From assembly GCA_030762175.1 (NCBI GenBank), contig CM060833.1:66232501-66296500 (forward strand): DNA of 64,000 nucleotides. Reading direction: 5' to 3'. Both the position numbers and the translations under genes were made by a program. This document shows positions 28,063 to 40,730 of this stretch, in pieces. Below the pieces are notes generated by a model. The model was not told where the DNA came from, made no database searches, and saw only the letters and a list, made by a program, of their open reading frames with translations. The stretch's first letter is position 1, and each line of letters opens with the position of its first letter. Origin of the DNA: Metallyticus violacea (Eukaryota; Arthropoda; Insecta; Mantodea; Metallyticidae).

Positions 28063-29502
28063 GCAAGTTCATTTCCGTGAACTTTTTGGTTCTTCCTTTT
28101 AGTTATTAATATTAGTATTGAATCAAGCATCATGGAATTAGAGTAAAAATATGTTGGATAAAACCTATAACAAATACTTGGAATGCAGAAGGCTTGGCAT
28201 TGTTCTTGATACAAATAGTGTTGAGCTGAGCAGTTAGACCACATGCCCTCCACTTAGGAAATTTGTGACAGACGAAGCAGCAGTCTCTGTGGTTTTTTTT
28301 ATATATATATCTGGGCTCCAGTTTCCTATCATTCATTATATCAACTGCTCCATCATCTTCATCATCCAGCAGTATGCAATTTTAAATGGACTACATCATT
28401 GCCATTTTTGCTGGTTGCAAAATTTCAGTGTCTTGGTTGGTAAAAAATATTAGGACAGAAAATAACAATCATAAATATATTTCATCATAGAAACTATTCA
28501 ATTGTTTAATATATGTGTGGAATTAATAACTTTGTGAAACTGTTCAATTATCTTTGTATAAGCTTCCAGAAAAGTTCAGGCAGCCTTGTTGTGCATATCA
28601 TCTTGATTGCCCATTGTGTGTTTAAGATATTAAGTGGTATAAAAATCAACAAGATTAATTTGATTACTATGAGAGTCCACATTCAAATACTTATAATAGA
28701 TTCTGATCTTGTGTGTCTGATCCTTGCAAACTTCTGGTTTGACTGCATGTATTTAGTTCATTTTCAAACAACTCAGAAAATGAAGGTTTGTAGAGCATGT
28801 CAGTAACAACAATGTATGACCTCTTTCTTACTCATATTTTTCTATATCTTCTTGCCCTCTAAATGAAGAGATGTACTGATTGGGATTTCTTTTTATCAAA
28901 ATATTAGCTTAGTGACAGTAGAAAGTTAAATGGCTATTTGCGTAGCCCAAAATAGAAAAGGTCTGTCTCTACCAGATTATTTCATCAAAAATAAAATCAA
29001 TTTGAAGTCGTCATTGTTATTTCCACTCGTGTTCAATCAGCTTTTGGAAATTTTTTAAACTTGTGCTTCACATTTGTAATTTTTTATCACTTTGCAACTG
29101 TACTTAACTGATGTCCTTAATTCCTTGAAGCTCAATTTTGTTGACTTGCAGAAAAATCCATTGATTATATAATTTTGTTCATGTAAACCAAATATAATGC
29201 ATTTTTTAAAAACATCTTCATTGTTTACTTGGTTTGAATATCAGGTATTTAATTTTGTATAAGAGCACTTGACTTAAGAACATGTTAGCATGACGTGAAA
29301 AATCCTGGCAATTAGTTTACTTGGTATTTATTAATTTACTTCCTCTAGCCAAATAATTAAAAGGTATATTTGAAATGTTATAAAATACGTGAATATATGT
29401 TTTTTAAATATAATGCTAAATACCTTTAAGTGACAAATTGCTTATTTCAATTTCATGAAGCTTTTTTGTGCATGTGTTTATTTAAATAGTAAATAGAAAA
29501 AT
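28063..29502. other. aralar1 intron, no gene seen
   Basis: AT-rich intron. The open frames near 28041-28336 and 28513-28806 lack splice context and family resemblance. Confidence 0.45.
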
Positions 29503-29712
29503 ATATTCTTAATTAGCTGGTCAACCAATCTAATACTCTTATGCTTCACCTACCATTGAACTATACATAACATGTTTCACAGGCTTTTGTCTACATCATC
29601 AGCTGTGAGTTGCCTAATGCAGGCAAAAGCCTGTGAAACATGTTTTTGTATGATTCAATGCAAAGTGGAGCACAAGAGAATCAGATCGACTCCTCAGCTA
29701 ATTAAAAATATT
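29503..29712. mobile_element. Palindromic coding-free PLE terminus pair
   Basis: Two ~90-bp arms face each other around a ~20-bp centre: CTTAATTAGCTGG...CTCTTATGCTTCACC on the left and GGAGCACAAGAGA...CTCAGCTAATTA on the right. Each arm has the GGCAAAAGCCTGTGAAACATG stem II/GAAAC block. The left arm, read on the minus strand, keeps CUGAUGA (about 29604-29598) but has weak stem I and one mismatch in stem II. The right arm has lost the core. There is no coding sequence. Confidence 0.75.
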
Positions 29713-30953
29713 TAAATTGCTTCACTGTACTAGTTCTGACACAAAGTCAGTTTTAAATTTATTAGAAAAATATATGTTTACTATCCTGTCATTAACATTA
29801 TTGTGCCCAACCCCCCCCCCCCTTATTTTTCCCCTTGTGCAGTACATTTTACTACTAATCAGCAACAGGCAGCTCCAACTCTTTTCTTAGTTACTGAGAT
29901 TTTTGAACATAATGAATGATTTTATTCAAGTATTACAGGTTTTTCTCTAACATGCAAAATGATGCAGTAAAAGTTCATGTTTAATCTTAGACATTTTGCA
30001 TATTAATGAATTTTCTGCATTTTAACCTGAGAATGATTGCTTGACAAAAATTTCTGCAAGTGATTGTGTGTGAGCATTTTGGTGATAAGTGTTCTCTCCC
30101 CCCCCCCCTGGACCACTTCAAATGATATTCTAACAGTAGGAGTCTGTGAAAAATTAGGATATTGTAAAGCTACCATGATTTAATTGCGATGGTAATTAAA
30201 CTAATCTTATCCCCTATACATGCTCATTTTACAAAAGGAAATTGTTAATACTGTCAAATTTTTTGACATAAAAAAGCACACATATAAATGAAGTCACTAA
30301 AGTCTTCTCACTAAATAGAAAATATTCTTGAGAGGGTGGTGATTTTGACTAATTGTGCATATGGGCTACTCAAAAGAAAAATTAATTTTGATAAAAGTAG
30401 GCTTTGGAGGATAATGAACTTAAAAATACATGATTATTTTCAGCATATAGAGGTCCATTTTGGTTGCAGTAAACCTTCAGCATATTCAGAAAAACTCCAC
30501 CCAATGAGATAAATTCTCGCAATGGCTTAGAACCTTAAGGAGATCCTATTTTGGGCAAATATACCTAAATTTAACCATATGCAGGAAGAATAAAAAGTCA
30601 GCTAGGAAAAAAGATAAGCTTATAACATAAGAAATGTAAAAGTTTTTAGGCTTTAAAATAGCCTGGGAACAAAATGCTTATATTATAGCAGTCACTCACA
30701 GGTTAATGTATATAATTGTGCTATTGGAGGTAAATAAAGATTAAAAAGGAAAAAAATTAAATTGTTGTGTTTCTTTTGTTGTGTACTAAGAAAAGTAAAT
30801 GCAATTTAGTTCTTTTTCCAAACTTAATAAACTTTTTCATTGCAACCATTAGTGTCAATACTTACATCAGTGAGAAAGTGTAATATACATAACAAAATGT
30901 TTATGATTGTTCTTTGTAATAATACTTTAATCAATATTTCATTGATGTTTCAG
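29713..30953. other. aralar1 intron, 3' end
   Basis: AT-rich intron with C runs at 29812-29822 and 30101-30109. The polypyrimidine tract and acceptor (TTCATTGATGTTTCAG) directly precede the last exon. Confidence 0.5.
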
Positions 30954-31128
30954 CCGTCCAACTGGTTCAGAACTGAATGTTCCTTCCACTGGAGTGGCAG
31001 AAGAAATGAAATCAACAAATCCTGACCACATTGGTGGCTACCAGGTGGCTTTGCCTATTATTGCTGGCATCGAATCTAAGTTTGGCCTGTGTTTACCAAA
31101 GTTCCAAATAGCTTCACATACTTCATAA
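30954..31128 (+). CDS. aralar1: aralar1 (mitochondrial aspartate/glutamate carrier) last coding exon
   Basis: This 175-bp segment, up to and including the TAA at 31126-31128, encodes the C-terminal tail of the carrier. Its first C completes the TC left by exon 11475-11565. The tail reads RPTGSELNVPSTGVAEEM, then NPDHIGGYQVALPIIAGIES, then KFGLCLPKF. Animal SLC25A12/13 proteins have RPxGSE, NPDHxGGYxxAxxxFAGIE and KFGLxLPxF here, so the match is diagnostic. The tail follows the last transmembrane helix. The acceptor is TTCATTGATGTTTCAG. The preceding intron (11566-30953) is 19.4 kb and carries three PLEs, a mariner, a LINE relic and SINEs. Nothing in the exon suggests a pseudogene: splice sites, frame and stop are all intact. 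Confidence 0.96.
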
Positions 31129-32343
31129 GAGAGCATTGTGTCAGTGATACCAATCATGTGTAGTTCAGTTAGAACACATTGGGCCATATGAAATATGGCA
31201 GGCAATCTAACCAAACAAATGGTTTATGGCAACTTTGCATGAAAGTAAATGTTTTAGTTCCCCTTCATAAAATAGGCTGAATAAATATTCATTAGTAGCA
31301 TGACAGATGGTTTTTCGTTAAGTACAGCATTAATCTTTCCTTAATTCTGGTCACAAATTTTGTGTAGCAATTTTGGTTCAAGTCATTATTTATTTTTGTA
31401 TAAGGTAGCACCAGTAAATTTTCATGTACCAAAATGGTCCAATGTGAAGCTTGCTGAGTAGTAGTTTTGGAAAATTAGATTATGTTCTGTAGAAATGCAT
31501 CGTCATTCTATTTCATATCATCAATTACATTTCTTGTCTTTGTTTTATTTAACTTTCCTATTTTGTAATTTCATCTCTTCTTTAGTGGTTTTATTATAAC
31601 TTTCTCTTATTTTCATTTTTTTCCCTCTTCTCACTTTTTGTTTTGCTTGTTTGGTATTGATGTATCTTTCTGTTCCATCGTATATTAAATATTTATGCAT
31701 ATTTTTGTAAAAAATTAAATACTGTTTTACCAAAGAAAGGGGGATAGGAGCATTTTTCAACAAGTTGCCATAACATCAGAAACAAGAGAACAGGAGCAAT
31801 TGGTGCTAGAAAATGGAAACTAACAAAAGAGAAGAGGTGTTGTAGGAAACAGAAGAATAGAATGGTGATGGCTGAAATAATCATCAGATCTTACTATATT
31901 TGATAATCATTTTGAAATGCTACTGATTGTTAAAAAATATTGTAGGTTATTGAAAAGGTTTGAATAGGAAAGTTGAGAGGCATATCATGTGCAGGGTGAT
32001 TTTTTTAATAGTATGCAGTGGTGTAAAACAGTGTTTTCAATCCATCTGCTCTAGGTACCCTGTTAACACTTTTTTTAATAAGATATATTTGCACTTCTGT
32101 GAGAAAAAAAAAGTGATACATGTAAATAAACCATTATAAGACAAGGTCCAGTGCTTTAAATAGTTAATAATATACAAGAAAATTATAATGCATAAGTGTT
32201 CATATTCCATTTTTTGTAGATATTCTTACAGTGGATATTTAAATCCATATTGCTGACATAAATTACATAATTCTCTCAACTCCAAATCTTATGTGGGACC
32301 TTAGTGGAATTTATAACCCTTCAGAACAGATTACTAACAATTA

Positions 32344-32347
<4 letters not shown>

Positions 32348-32407
<60 letters not shown>
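32348..32407. repeat. Poly(T) tract followed by GCTT repeats
   Basis: About 60 T in a row, then four GCTT-type units. On the minus strand this would look like a poly(A) tail, but no retroelement body was recognised beside it. Confidence 0.9.
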
Positions 32408-32410
<3 letters not shown>

Positions 32411-35400
32411 TGCTTGCTTGCTTGGGATAGAAAATTATTCATTAGTGATAGCATGTGGCCAATGACAAAATGTACTTTATCTACTATAAAGGGCGAAAAA
32501 CTTCAGAATTGAAACTTTGTTAAATAGAATAATGATTTTGATTCTTTTTACCAAGTAAATTATAACAGAATTTAGTTTTGTATTTTTTGACCCTTTTTCA
32601 GCATTACATAATCTATATAATTGTGAAATAATAAGATATAGATGTAATGCATCATTTCTTTCTGGTATTTCAAGGAAAAAATCTGTAATATTTTAAAACA
32701 GGATAGAGCATTGTAACCACTTTTCAGAAAGCCATTTTTTTGAAATACATATTTTTAGAGCATTTTCAGAATTTTAAAATTAGGACCAATCCATTTATGC
32801 TCTTTGAACAAAAGTGAGATATGTGCATTATTTCACTGGGCACTCTCAAGACACTAAGTAATCTTTAATTTGAATTTTGTTAGAATATATCTTGAGCTTT
32901 AATACTTCTGTACTCTGTTCTGGAGGCCAGTATTATTGTTGAACTTCACAGCTCTGTCTAACCTAACAGGCATTTTGATTACCTCCTTGCCCATTATGTA
33001 AAAATGAGAAATAGCTGAAAAGACTGTTGGCAAGCTTTTTACATGCAGCTAAAATGGATATAACTTGGTTCACTACTGTATTATAGCTTTGAAATTTGTA
33101 AAGTTAAAAATAATGCAGTTAAACTTGCATGAGATTTATTACAGAGGGACAGGGGAAGAAAAAAGCAAGAGAAGTGTAACTCTTGCACCATTCCAGTGTT
33201 TTTCCAAGATTTCAGCTAATAGTTTTGTCATATTTGAATATATCTGAAATTGCATTAATGGTTCCACTATGCAGGTATGATTAGTGCAATAGATTGTCCC
33301 AGAATCATAGGTAAGATGATATATCAATGTGCCAGTCTTCCAATTTGCACTAATTGTTACTCTAATGTGTAATACCCAGATCTATATGCATTGTATAATA
33401 AGTTTTTTAGTCAAAGGAACTTTGTAATATGTACATATGTTGTGCTAAAAATACATAAGCTAAACTTTTACTTGCAGATTCTTGAAATGCTTAGTAATGT
33501 TCCTAGGCCATCCAAGCTGCTAATATCATTGCTTCAAGCTGAGTGCCCCATTTGTTGCCTTGCTCATACATAATGCAAAACTTATAGGACCGAGAACAGT
33601 ATTTATTGTATTTGATCTTGAAAAATGTTAATAACTTGCCAGACATGTTTTATCTCAATTGGGTCTTTATTAAATGTAATAATGAGTTGAAAAAAAAAAT
33701 AATTCTAAGATAATGGAATGAATATGCTGTACTTATAGCATTTCACATTGCCATATAAAATGCACAACCATTTTTAAAAATAAGTCATGAATAATATATA
33801 ACACCATTAGTTTGTGTTAATAACATGCTTGCAGACATGCCAGCTTACACTCAGCTTGTGTGAAAGAACAGTTTAGGTGCACAGCTATAACAGTAATTTT
33901 TATGAATGTATTGTAATTTTAACATTCAATTGGATATATAATTCTGGGCTATGATTAAAATAGTAATAACATTTTTCCTTTCCTCATCTCAATAAAATAG
34001 GTACCTGAGTATTAAAAAGTTTGTTATTGTTAAATAATAGAACAATTATCTCTCTTTAAAGTTTAAATGGCTTTAGAAACTTTTTCATAAATCATCAACT
34101 GCAAGATAGTTGTGATACATTTTGCAGTAGTTATTTCTTAAATTGTGTAACCCTCATTTTAAAAATAACTTCTGTAGGAAGTTATATTGTATAGACCTTG
34201 CACTTATTTATATGTTAACTAAAGAATAGCATTTTTGAAGAACCAAAAACTGTATTTCTCTCTTAAGTAGTAACATTTTGTCATTGCATTGAATGATTTG
34301 CTTATAATTTCATGTGTATGTTCCTGTGTATGTGTGTGCATTAATGGCTGTGTATGAAGGCTAAGATATTTATCTTAACTTCACAGTTTTATGAATTAGT
34401 TGAACCCATTATATTGTATAGAACAAAAATTACATTCAGAGATATTAGGGGCAGGGTATTCAAACAAACTGGTCCCACATTCAAGCTTGGAGTAAGCAAA
34501 ATGAGAGATGTGATAGTTCAGTAATGTGAGCAACACAAGTGCTCAGCAGCAAATTTCATAGCTCATATTTCCGCTTTATAATCACTCTTAAATATTATAT
34601 AGGTATTGGCATATTTAGCATTTTTAGTATGATGGTGTATTTTTATTTTGAACATAATTTATAAATACAGGGCTTTTTGTTTGTAACCATGGAGTGCTGC
34701 AGACTGAAAATATGGTTTATTGTACAAAAGGGCGCACATGCAGCAAAACTTTGGATTAGCAGTGTTCTAATGCAGATCAATGACTTATGTTAACAAAAAC
34801 CTGAAACATCAGGAATGTAGAAGGGAAAACATGCATTGCAACATTAGCAGGTACTACTAAATAAATTCATTCATATGGGTACTAGCATAAAGTTGCTGTT
34901 ATGTAGCAATCAAAATATTTCAAAAGTTTTAAGAAGATAGTTGTGGGGTTAAAGCTTACTGATATGTGAACTGTACTAAAGAGCATGGGTTCATGTCATG
35001 TAAATCCTAGTAGGCAACTCTGCTGAAATGGAATGTGCATTAAGCCTTCAAGGTTAGGTTTGGAGTAATGGGCTATAGTGCAAATCAATGTTGAACTTAA
35101 TGTGTCATTTTTTGACAAAAATGTTGCAACATTACACATTAAGAAGTTTAAATATCTCAGGAGATTTAACAGATATGTTAAGTATTCAGAGGACCTGAAA
35201 GCAACAATTCTTTTATTTTTTATTTTTTTTTTCTAATATTTTAGTCTGGGTATTAATTAATGGTACTGTTGTTAATAGGTTGCTTCAGGAGAAAAGGATA
35301 ATTTAACCAGATATATTAGTTTTCTTTTTCATTGAATTAAAACAATATAAAATCCACTTTTCAATGCATTTAATTTGTACAAGTACTCAACTCATGTGTT

Positions 35401-35787
35401 GTAGAATATACAATTGGAAGTATTATAATAAAAAATGTATTAGAAGAGTTGAATGTTTTTTTTCTGCATTTCAGTTTTTGAAAAATACTGTGGTGCAAGT
35501 CAAAGCACAGTTAAACTTTTGAACCCATTCTCTTCATAATGGCTCATTATACTTGTGCTTAGGTTAACAATGTGCTAGGGGAAGCTAACTTTTTCTGTTC
35601 AAATAGCAAATATAGGTCATATTATTCACTTGCAACATTATAAGTTAATTAGCTTAAACTTTTCTTTTGGGTGTTGTCCGTTTGTCAAATTAAAGTGAAC
35701 ATATTAATTCTTTTGAATTTGAGTGTTACCTGGTAAAATTAATTTCACTCCAGTAATTTTTTATTTTTATATATATATGTGTATGGG

Positions 35788-35830
35788 TTTTTTTTTTTTT
35801 TTTTTTTTTCTTTCCCCCCCCCCCCCCCCC
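35788..35830. repeat. T run then C run
   Basis: About 22 T, CTTT, then 17 C. Pure C/G runs of this length recur in the window (39464-39480, 58609-58624). Confidence 0.9.
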
Positions 35831-36714
35831 TTCATGACCATTAGTTAAAATAATGAAATTGCACAAGAAATGCACCTTGAAGTTTCTCAGGAATGTAACC
35901 AGCTACATCCAGGTTTTCAATAAAAGGCCCTGTTTAGTGCAATCATAAGAGCATGGTTGTGATTTTCTGTTAAAAGCTATTTATAACCTTTTGTTCAATA
36001 AGTTCTCTTGTTACATGTGGTTGATACTGAAAATGGGCAAATAGAAATGGCACATTAAACAGATATATTTATTGTAAAGTTTGCATAAGTTTTAAGCCAT
36101 CCATGTTTCTGTTTTGTACAACTGTTGGAAAAGATAATTGCAATTGCAATGTGATATTTTTATTTTTAAATCAATAAAAAAGCATGATATTTTAAAAAAA
36201 AAATTCTTTTGATTGATTTGAAAATTTTTTAGAAATGGATCTATTTGTGCCGCATGATTAAAGGCAGATTCTCTAGTTCCTGAATACATATCATCCAAAT
36301 TTTTCTTTTACTGCTTCCAGATTTAGAAGCAGTAATCTTAAAGAAATGAAGGAATTAATATAAATGAAGCAGTATTTACCATTAATTGGGCACAAATAGG
36401 CCATTTTTGCAAACAACTAAATTTATTTATGTACCCATGAAATTGATGATGAATTTGTTGTGAATAGCGTTTTAATAAAAATATGAACTTGTCCAGGATA
36501 ATGATGTTTAAGAAAGGTTAGAAAATGAGGAAAAATGAGAAATGGGACGTTGACAGCCAATGGGAGTGGTAATAAGGAAATTTGATTATTGATGAAGGTG
36601 AGAAGGAATGGAATGAACAAAAGGAAATAATATTAGATAAAGATAAATTAGCTACGAAGAAAATACAAAATTTTAATTTGACACAAGACTGTCTGTAGAT
36701 AAATTTTAGGTTTA

Positions 36715-36872
36715 CTTAGGGGTTCCACCAAGAGGATAGTCCAAACAGAATTAGGAAGAAAGGAAGAATGAGACTCGAAAAATTTGGGCCACAGCTAGGA
36801 TTGGTAGGTACCATGGATCTTCAGCCATCCATACAAATCCTCTTAACAACTGAGCTACCATGCCTTCCTCCT
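36715..36872 (-). mobile_element. SINE-C copy (tRNA-like head), minus strand
   Basis: On the minus strand it starts GGTAGCTCAGTTGTTAAGAG, a tRNA A-box-like start, with GATGGCTGAAGATCCATGG and TGTGGCCCAAATTTTTCGAG downstream. The copy at 37030-37165 on the other strand shares GGCTGAAGATTCAT and GACCCAAATTTTCC, which supports a repeat family. Confidence 0.6.
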
Positions 36873-37029
36873 CCAAGAGCATAACCATGGACCTCTTTTA
36901 TCTGATTCTATATATTCCAAAGACCTCCCTAATGTTTTATCTATTGTGAGAGATTAATTTTTTTTAGAGGCAACTCATAACGCTAATAGTACCTATGGTT
37001 TGAGCTTCTAGTAAAGTTTGTGGTTCCAT

Positions 37030-37165
37030 GCCTGGAGAAAGACAAGTAGCTTGATTGATTCAGCACAGATGGCTGAAGATTCATAGTTTGAATCCTGGCC
37101 GTGACCCAAATTTTCCAATTTTGATTCATCCTTTCTAACTCTATACTTAGAAGTAGGAAGATTTG
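37030..37165 (+). mobile_element. SINE-C copy (tRNA-like head), plus strand
   Basis: GTAGCTTGATTGATTCAGC is a decayed A box and AGTTTGAATCC a B box. GACCCAAATTTTCC and a CATCCTTTCTAACTCT tail match the inverted copy 150 bp upstream. Confidence 0.6.
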
Positions 37166-37659
37166 GTAGAAAGGAGAAAATTATAGAAATAATTATGAAA
37201 TATTGCTATCGAATAGTAATACTGGACAAAGAAAATATTGTTAAATTTTTGAGAGTGCTCAAGAAAAGTTTAAAGCAAATTAAGCAAAGAATAGGCTACA
37301 AGCTACTAATAACCAATAACAAATTATGTCATTGGTTTGTTTGGGTTTAGAGCTCTCCAAATAATTAAATGTTTGTATGTGTAATGTTCAACATGTGAAA
37401 AAAATAATTTCTTATGGTTTTTCATAAAGAGGGGTGTGCCTGCAATTCCTGATCTACTAAACACATGCATGTGAGATATATGCTTAAAATGCCAATAAAA
37501 TAAATGGATATAATTTAAAATAAGTACAGCAAAGAGAAAATAAAAGGTACCCAGGTTTGGTAATGGTTGTCATGGAGATTGTGAAATGAATAAATAATAA
37601 CAAACTGTTAATTCTGTAAAGTTACTGCTACGTGAATGATTGAACAGAAAATCTTGTGT

Positions 37660-38060
37660 GTTCTTTGGTTAGCACAGACAAAGTCAATGAAGAATGTACA
37701 AAGCTGATGTTATCAAGAATATGGTCTTCAAAGACACAATCCCATTCCCAACAATAAGAGAATAATGGCCTGGGGTATAAAGTTCAAGCAAACATGAAGC
37801 TTGTTTCCAAAATTGGTAAGCATTCTAAGAAAAGATAACATAGCTTGGGTGCCAAGGTCACCATATCTAACACCCTTAAATGTTAGATTCATAAGGATCA
37901 TGTGTACACAACTCCAGTGGCTGACCTTAATGATCTGAGTTGCAGAATCCACCTTGATATTCAAAATGTCATGCTGAGAAATATCTGAATAGGACTGACA
38001 ACAGGCTTGACATATTCCATGCTACAGAGGTAGTCATGTTGAAATCTATTGGGAATTAAA
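37660..38060 (+). pseudogene. IS630/mariner-superfamily transposase C-terminal remnant
   Basis: Reading + with frameshifts, TGGGTGCCAAGGTCACCATA gives WVPRSPYL, followed by TPLN, equivalent to the SPDLTPLD segment of insect IS630-like transposases. About 40 codons later DLNDLSCRIHLDIQNVMLRN matches the family's C-terminal LNDLRxRI...I..V. The catalytic Asp region is altered. No inverted repeats were found. It is a dead fragment downstream of aralar1. Confidence 0.55.
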
Positions 38061-38561
38061 AGTGAAACTCTTAATGTATCAGAAAATGTAAGTTTTAATT
38101 AAATTAGTTTTTTGTTTAATATTATACATTTCCTTTATTGGTGTTTTAAGCTGGACATGCTATATTCCTGTATAATATCAGACTTGAAAATGGTTATACT
38201 AATGTGGACATCCATTTTGTCTGTATCAACTATCAGAATTTTGGGACTACAATTTAATAATGATGTGACCAATGTTCTACTTTGCCAAGAAATAGATAGA
38301 TACTTTATTGGTCGTGTAAATCAATGTACATGATTTAGGACGTGTCAATGGCAAAAATGTACTGAAAGCTATTTAATTATATATACATGGTTTTGTATAC
38401 ATTCACATTCATACCCCATTACAGTTATTCCCAAGTGTTAGGATATATGTTAATTCTAGTCAAATTATGTATATTTTGTTAGCCAGTATCCCTAAATTGC
38501 AGAGGGACAGAGAGTTACTCTGAGTTGTGTTTCAGGTATTCATCTACACTGGAGAAGCAAT

Positions 38562-38580
38562 GACACACACACACACACAC
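38562..38580. repeat. CA dinucleotide repeat
   Basis: Nine to ten CA units directly before a SINE-A copy, probably the insertion target. Confidence 0.9.
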
Positions 38581-38581
38581 A

Positions 38582-38856
38582 GTCGGTCCTGGTAGTGTAG
38601 CCATACTTGCCTTCTAAACCCAAGATCGCGGGTTCAAATCCGGCCAGGATTGATGGATTTTTTCGGACGTAAAAATCCAAATTATGGTTTCCTTCGGAAG
38701 GCAAGTAAGGCCGTGGGGTCCCGTATCGTACATTTACGGCACGAAAAAGAACCTCAGGCCTGAAAAAAGAGGCCTCTGAGCAAAATAAATCGGCCGTTTC
38801 ACGCCCTGAATAGAGTGGGATGCTGATGACCTGTGTTGTTAAAGAGCGCCCGTAAA

Positions 38857-38903
<47 letters not shown>
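38582..38903 (+). mobile_element. SINE-A copy with expanded tail
   Basis: The head GTCGGTCCTGGTAGTGTAGC has a small A-box deletion. The B box reads GGGTTCAAATCC. The body matches other SINE-A copies. The tail is TAAATAAATAAATAAAT running into (AAT)n to 38903, right up to the DNA transposon at 38905. No clear TSD was seen. Confidence 0.9.
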
Positions 38904-38905
<2 letters not shown>

Positions 38906-39439
38906 TACGCAAGGTGTTCCAGAATTCAACCGCACAAATTGCAAGGATTGTGAAGGGGTCCTAGATAAGCGTTTTGAGATAGGAAACTTGTAATCCCTTT
39001 TGTAAACTTTCAAAATTATGACGCTTTTTCGAAATCGGATATTCGAGCTGATAAGTCATTATAACGTGTGTGCATTAGATTTTCATTCAGAATGATCACG
39101 ACTTGCCCAAGTAGTCGAGAAAAGTAGTATTAATACACAGTACACGGGAAGTTGAAAATTGGCTTTGCTACTTCGGTAAAATTATTCGTTCTGCAAGGGT
39201 ATACACGTCATGTTAACAGCTCATTAGTGCTACGAAGTTAATTACGCATGCGCAAAGTTATCGCAGCTGAGACTTGACGTTGCAAACCAATACCTACGGC
39301 CGAAATCCCGAAAAGTAGCGGAAAAAGCCGAATTCCGCCTGAACGGCAGGCGAGTTTATTATTATTATTATTTGTTATACCTACACTTTTTTGTTAAACC
39401 TAAACCAAACTAACCTAACATAGCTTATGAAAAAGCAAA

Positions 39440-39556
39440 ATTTATTCTATTAAAAGATCACACTGGGGGGGGGGGGGGGGAAGGGCACGAACCCACGATT
39501 TGCTAATTATTAGCATGACACTCTAACCAACTGAGCTAACAGGTCTACACGCTTAT
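39440..39556 (-). mobile_element. tRNA-Ile-like sequence, probably a SINE head or tRNA pseudogene
   Basis: On the minus strand, GTTAGCTCAGTTGGTTAGAG is a near-perfect A box and D arm. GCTAATAAT matches a tRNA-Ile AAT anticodon loop, and GTGGGTTCGTGCCC is a T arm. The acceptor stem is not closed and a 17-G run (39464-39480 on +) follows the 3' end, so it is not a functional tRNA. Confidence 0.6.
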
Positions 39557-40239
39557 TAAGGAAATTATCCGTCTAAAGTAATCTCTACTACTGGAATTGT
39601 AACTAGTCGGCTTTCCTCTCTACCGTTCGGGACTGCGGCCGCGTAAGGTAAAGTTATCTGAGTGGTTAATTGGCCATTTTCTGCTTTGTGTATCAAGCAG
39701 CATACTGTTTACAGTTGCTCCGAAACATGGCTAAGAATTTTCATTTTCCGAGCTTGCTGACATGCATTTGATTTATGGGGAAGCAAGAGGACATGTATTT
39801 GAGCTGCACAGCTGTTCAGGGTTAGGCTTTCAGACAGACTTTCACTCTTATCGCTCGATCTCCCAAAATGTCCATCGGCGTTTGCGGTAAACTGGATCTT
39901 TAATAATGCACAGATCCGATGCAACTCCACCACTCCAGCCTTTGCAGAAGAGCTACTTACCCGGGTTTGGGCGGAACTTTTCATCAGCACCCAAGCAATT
40001 ACCAGGGCCATGAAAAGGAACAAGTCCAGTGTGTATCGGGTTCTGCCAGAAGAACAATTATTTCGCCATCATCTGCTTGAGGGTGGGCATTGGGGCCAGC
40101 GGACTTCGGTCCCAGACTAGAGTTCTGTAGGTGGGCCTAGCAGTGGCAGAATGAACAGCCTGACTTCTTCTCCTCGGTTCTCTTTCAACGAGGTGGGTTC
40201 ACAAGAGCTGGATTAATTCTGAGAGCAGCCGCATGCCGT

Positions 40240-40730
40240 GGTGGAGGCTGGCTATCAACACAGATTCAGCATTAATGTGTGAGCGGACAGCATCCAATCA
40301 AATAATTGGACCGTATCCACTTTTTCACGGTTAAATGGGCATGTATATCTTCAGTTCCTCACCCATGTTTTGCTTGTGTTTTTGAGAAGACATCCCTTTG
40401 AACATCCGACGTCAGATGTGGTTACAGCACGATGGAGCTCCTCTCCATTTCAGCGTGGAAGTACGAGATTATCCCAGTGGTGTGCTTCCTGGGCAGTGGA
40501 TTGGAAAAGGTGGTTCTGTAAATTGGCCACCGTGTTCTCTGAACCTCAACCCCCTAGATTTGTTTTTATGGGGACATCTTAAGAGTCTGGTCTATGTATC
40601 ATTAGTTGACACTAATGAGCAGTTACTAGCATGGGGGTTGGCAGCTTGTTTGAATTTCGTAACACTCCAGATCTTTTTGACAGGGTGCGAGGATTTTTTT
40701 TTGCAGTTTTCACACAGGGTGAAAAGGTAG
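40240..40730 (+). pseudogene. IS630-like transposase remnant
   Basis: The + strand gives GYQHRFSINVWADSI (after the first catalytic Asp in relatives), then in the next frame NIRRQMWLQHDGAPLHFSVE with the second catalytic Asp. GQWIGKGGSVNWPPC, then SLNLNPLDLFLWGHLKSLVY, carries the third (NPLD, Asp kept). The motifs follow family order. The first DEATF segment and the N-terminal HTH are missing, and at least two frameshifts occur (near 40400 and before 40240), so the gene is dead. It encodes the cut-and-paste enzyme of the surrounding 2.7 kb element. Confidence 0.85.

Larger units (their letters stand above)
31129..36714 (+). other. aralar1 3' UTR and downstream AT-rich sequence
   Basis: The 3' UTR begins after the stop. 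Possible poly(A) signals AATAAA occur at 31280, 32124 and 33989 and near 36171, and sequence alone does not decide which is used. There is no further coding sequence; frames near 31545-31884 look random. A 60-base T run (32348-32407) and a T then C run (35788-35830) are the only clear repeats. Confidence 0.5.

Noticed and set aside
28041..28806. Overlapping ORFs on both strands
   Set aside because: Short, on both strands, no motif or splice support.
38585..38660. Functional tRNA gene at SINE heads
   Set aside because: The sequence has A and B boxes but no closed acceptor stem and continues into the repeated SINE body.
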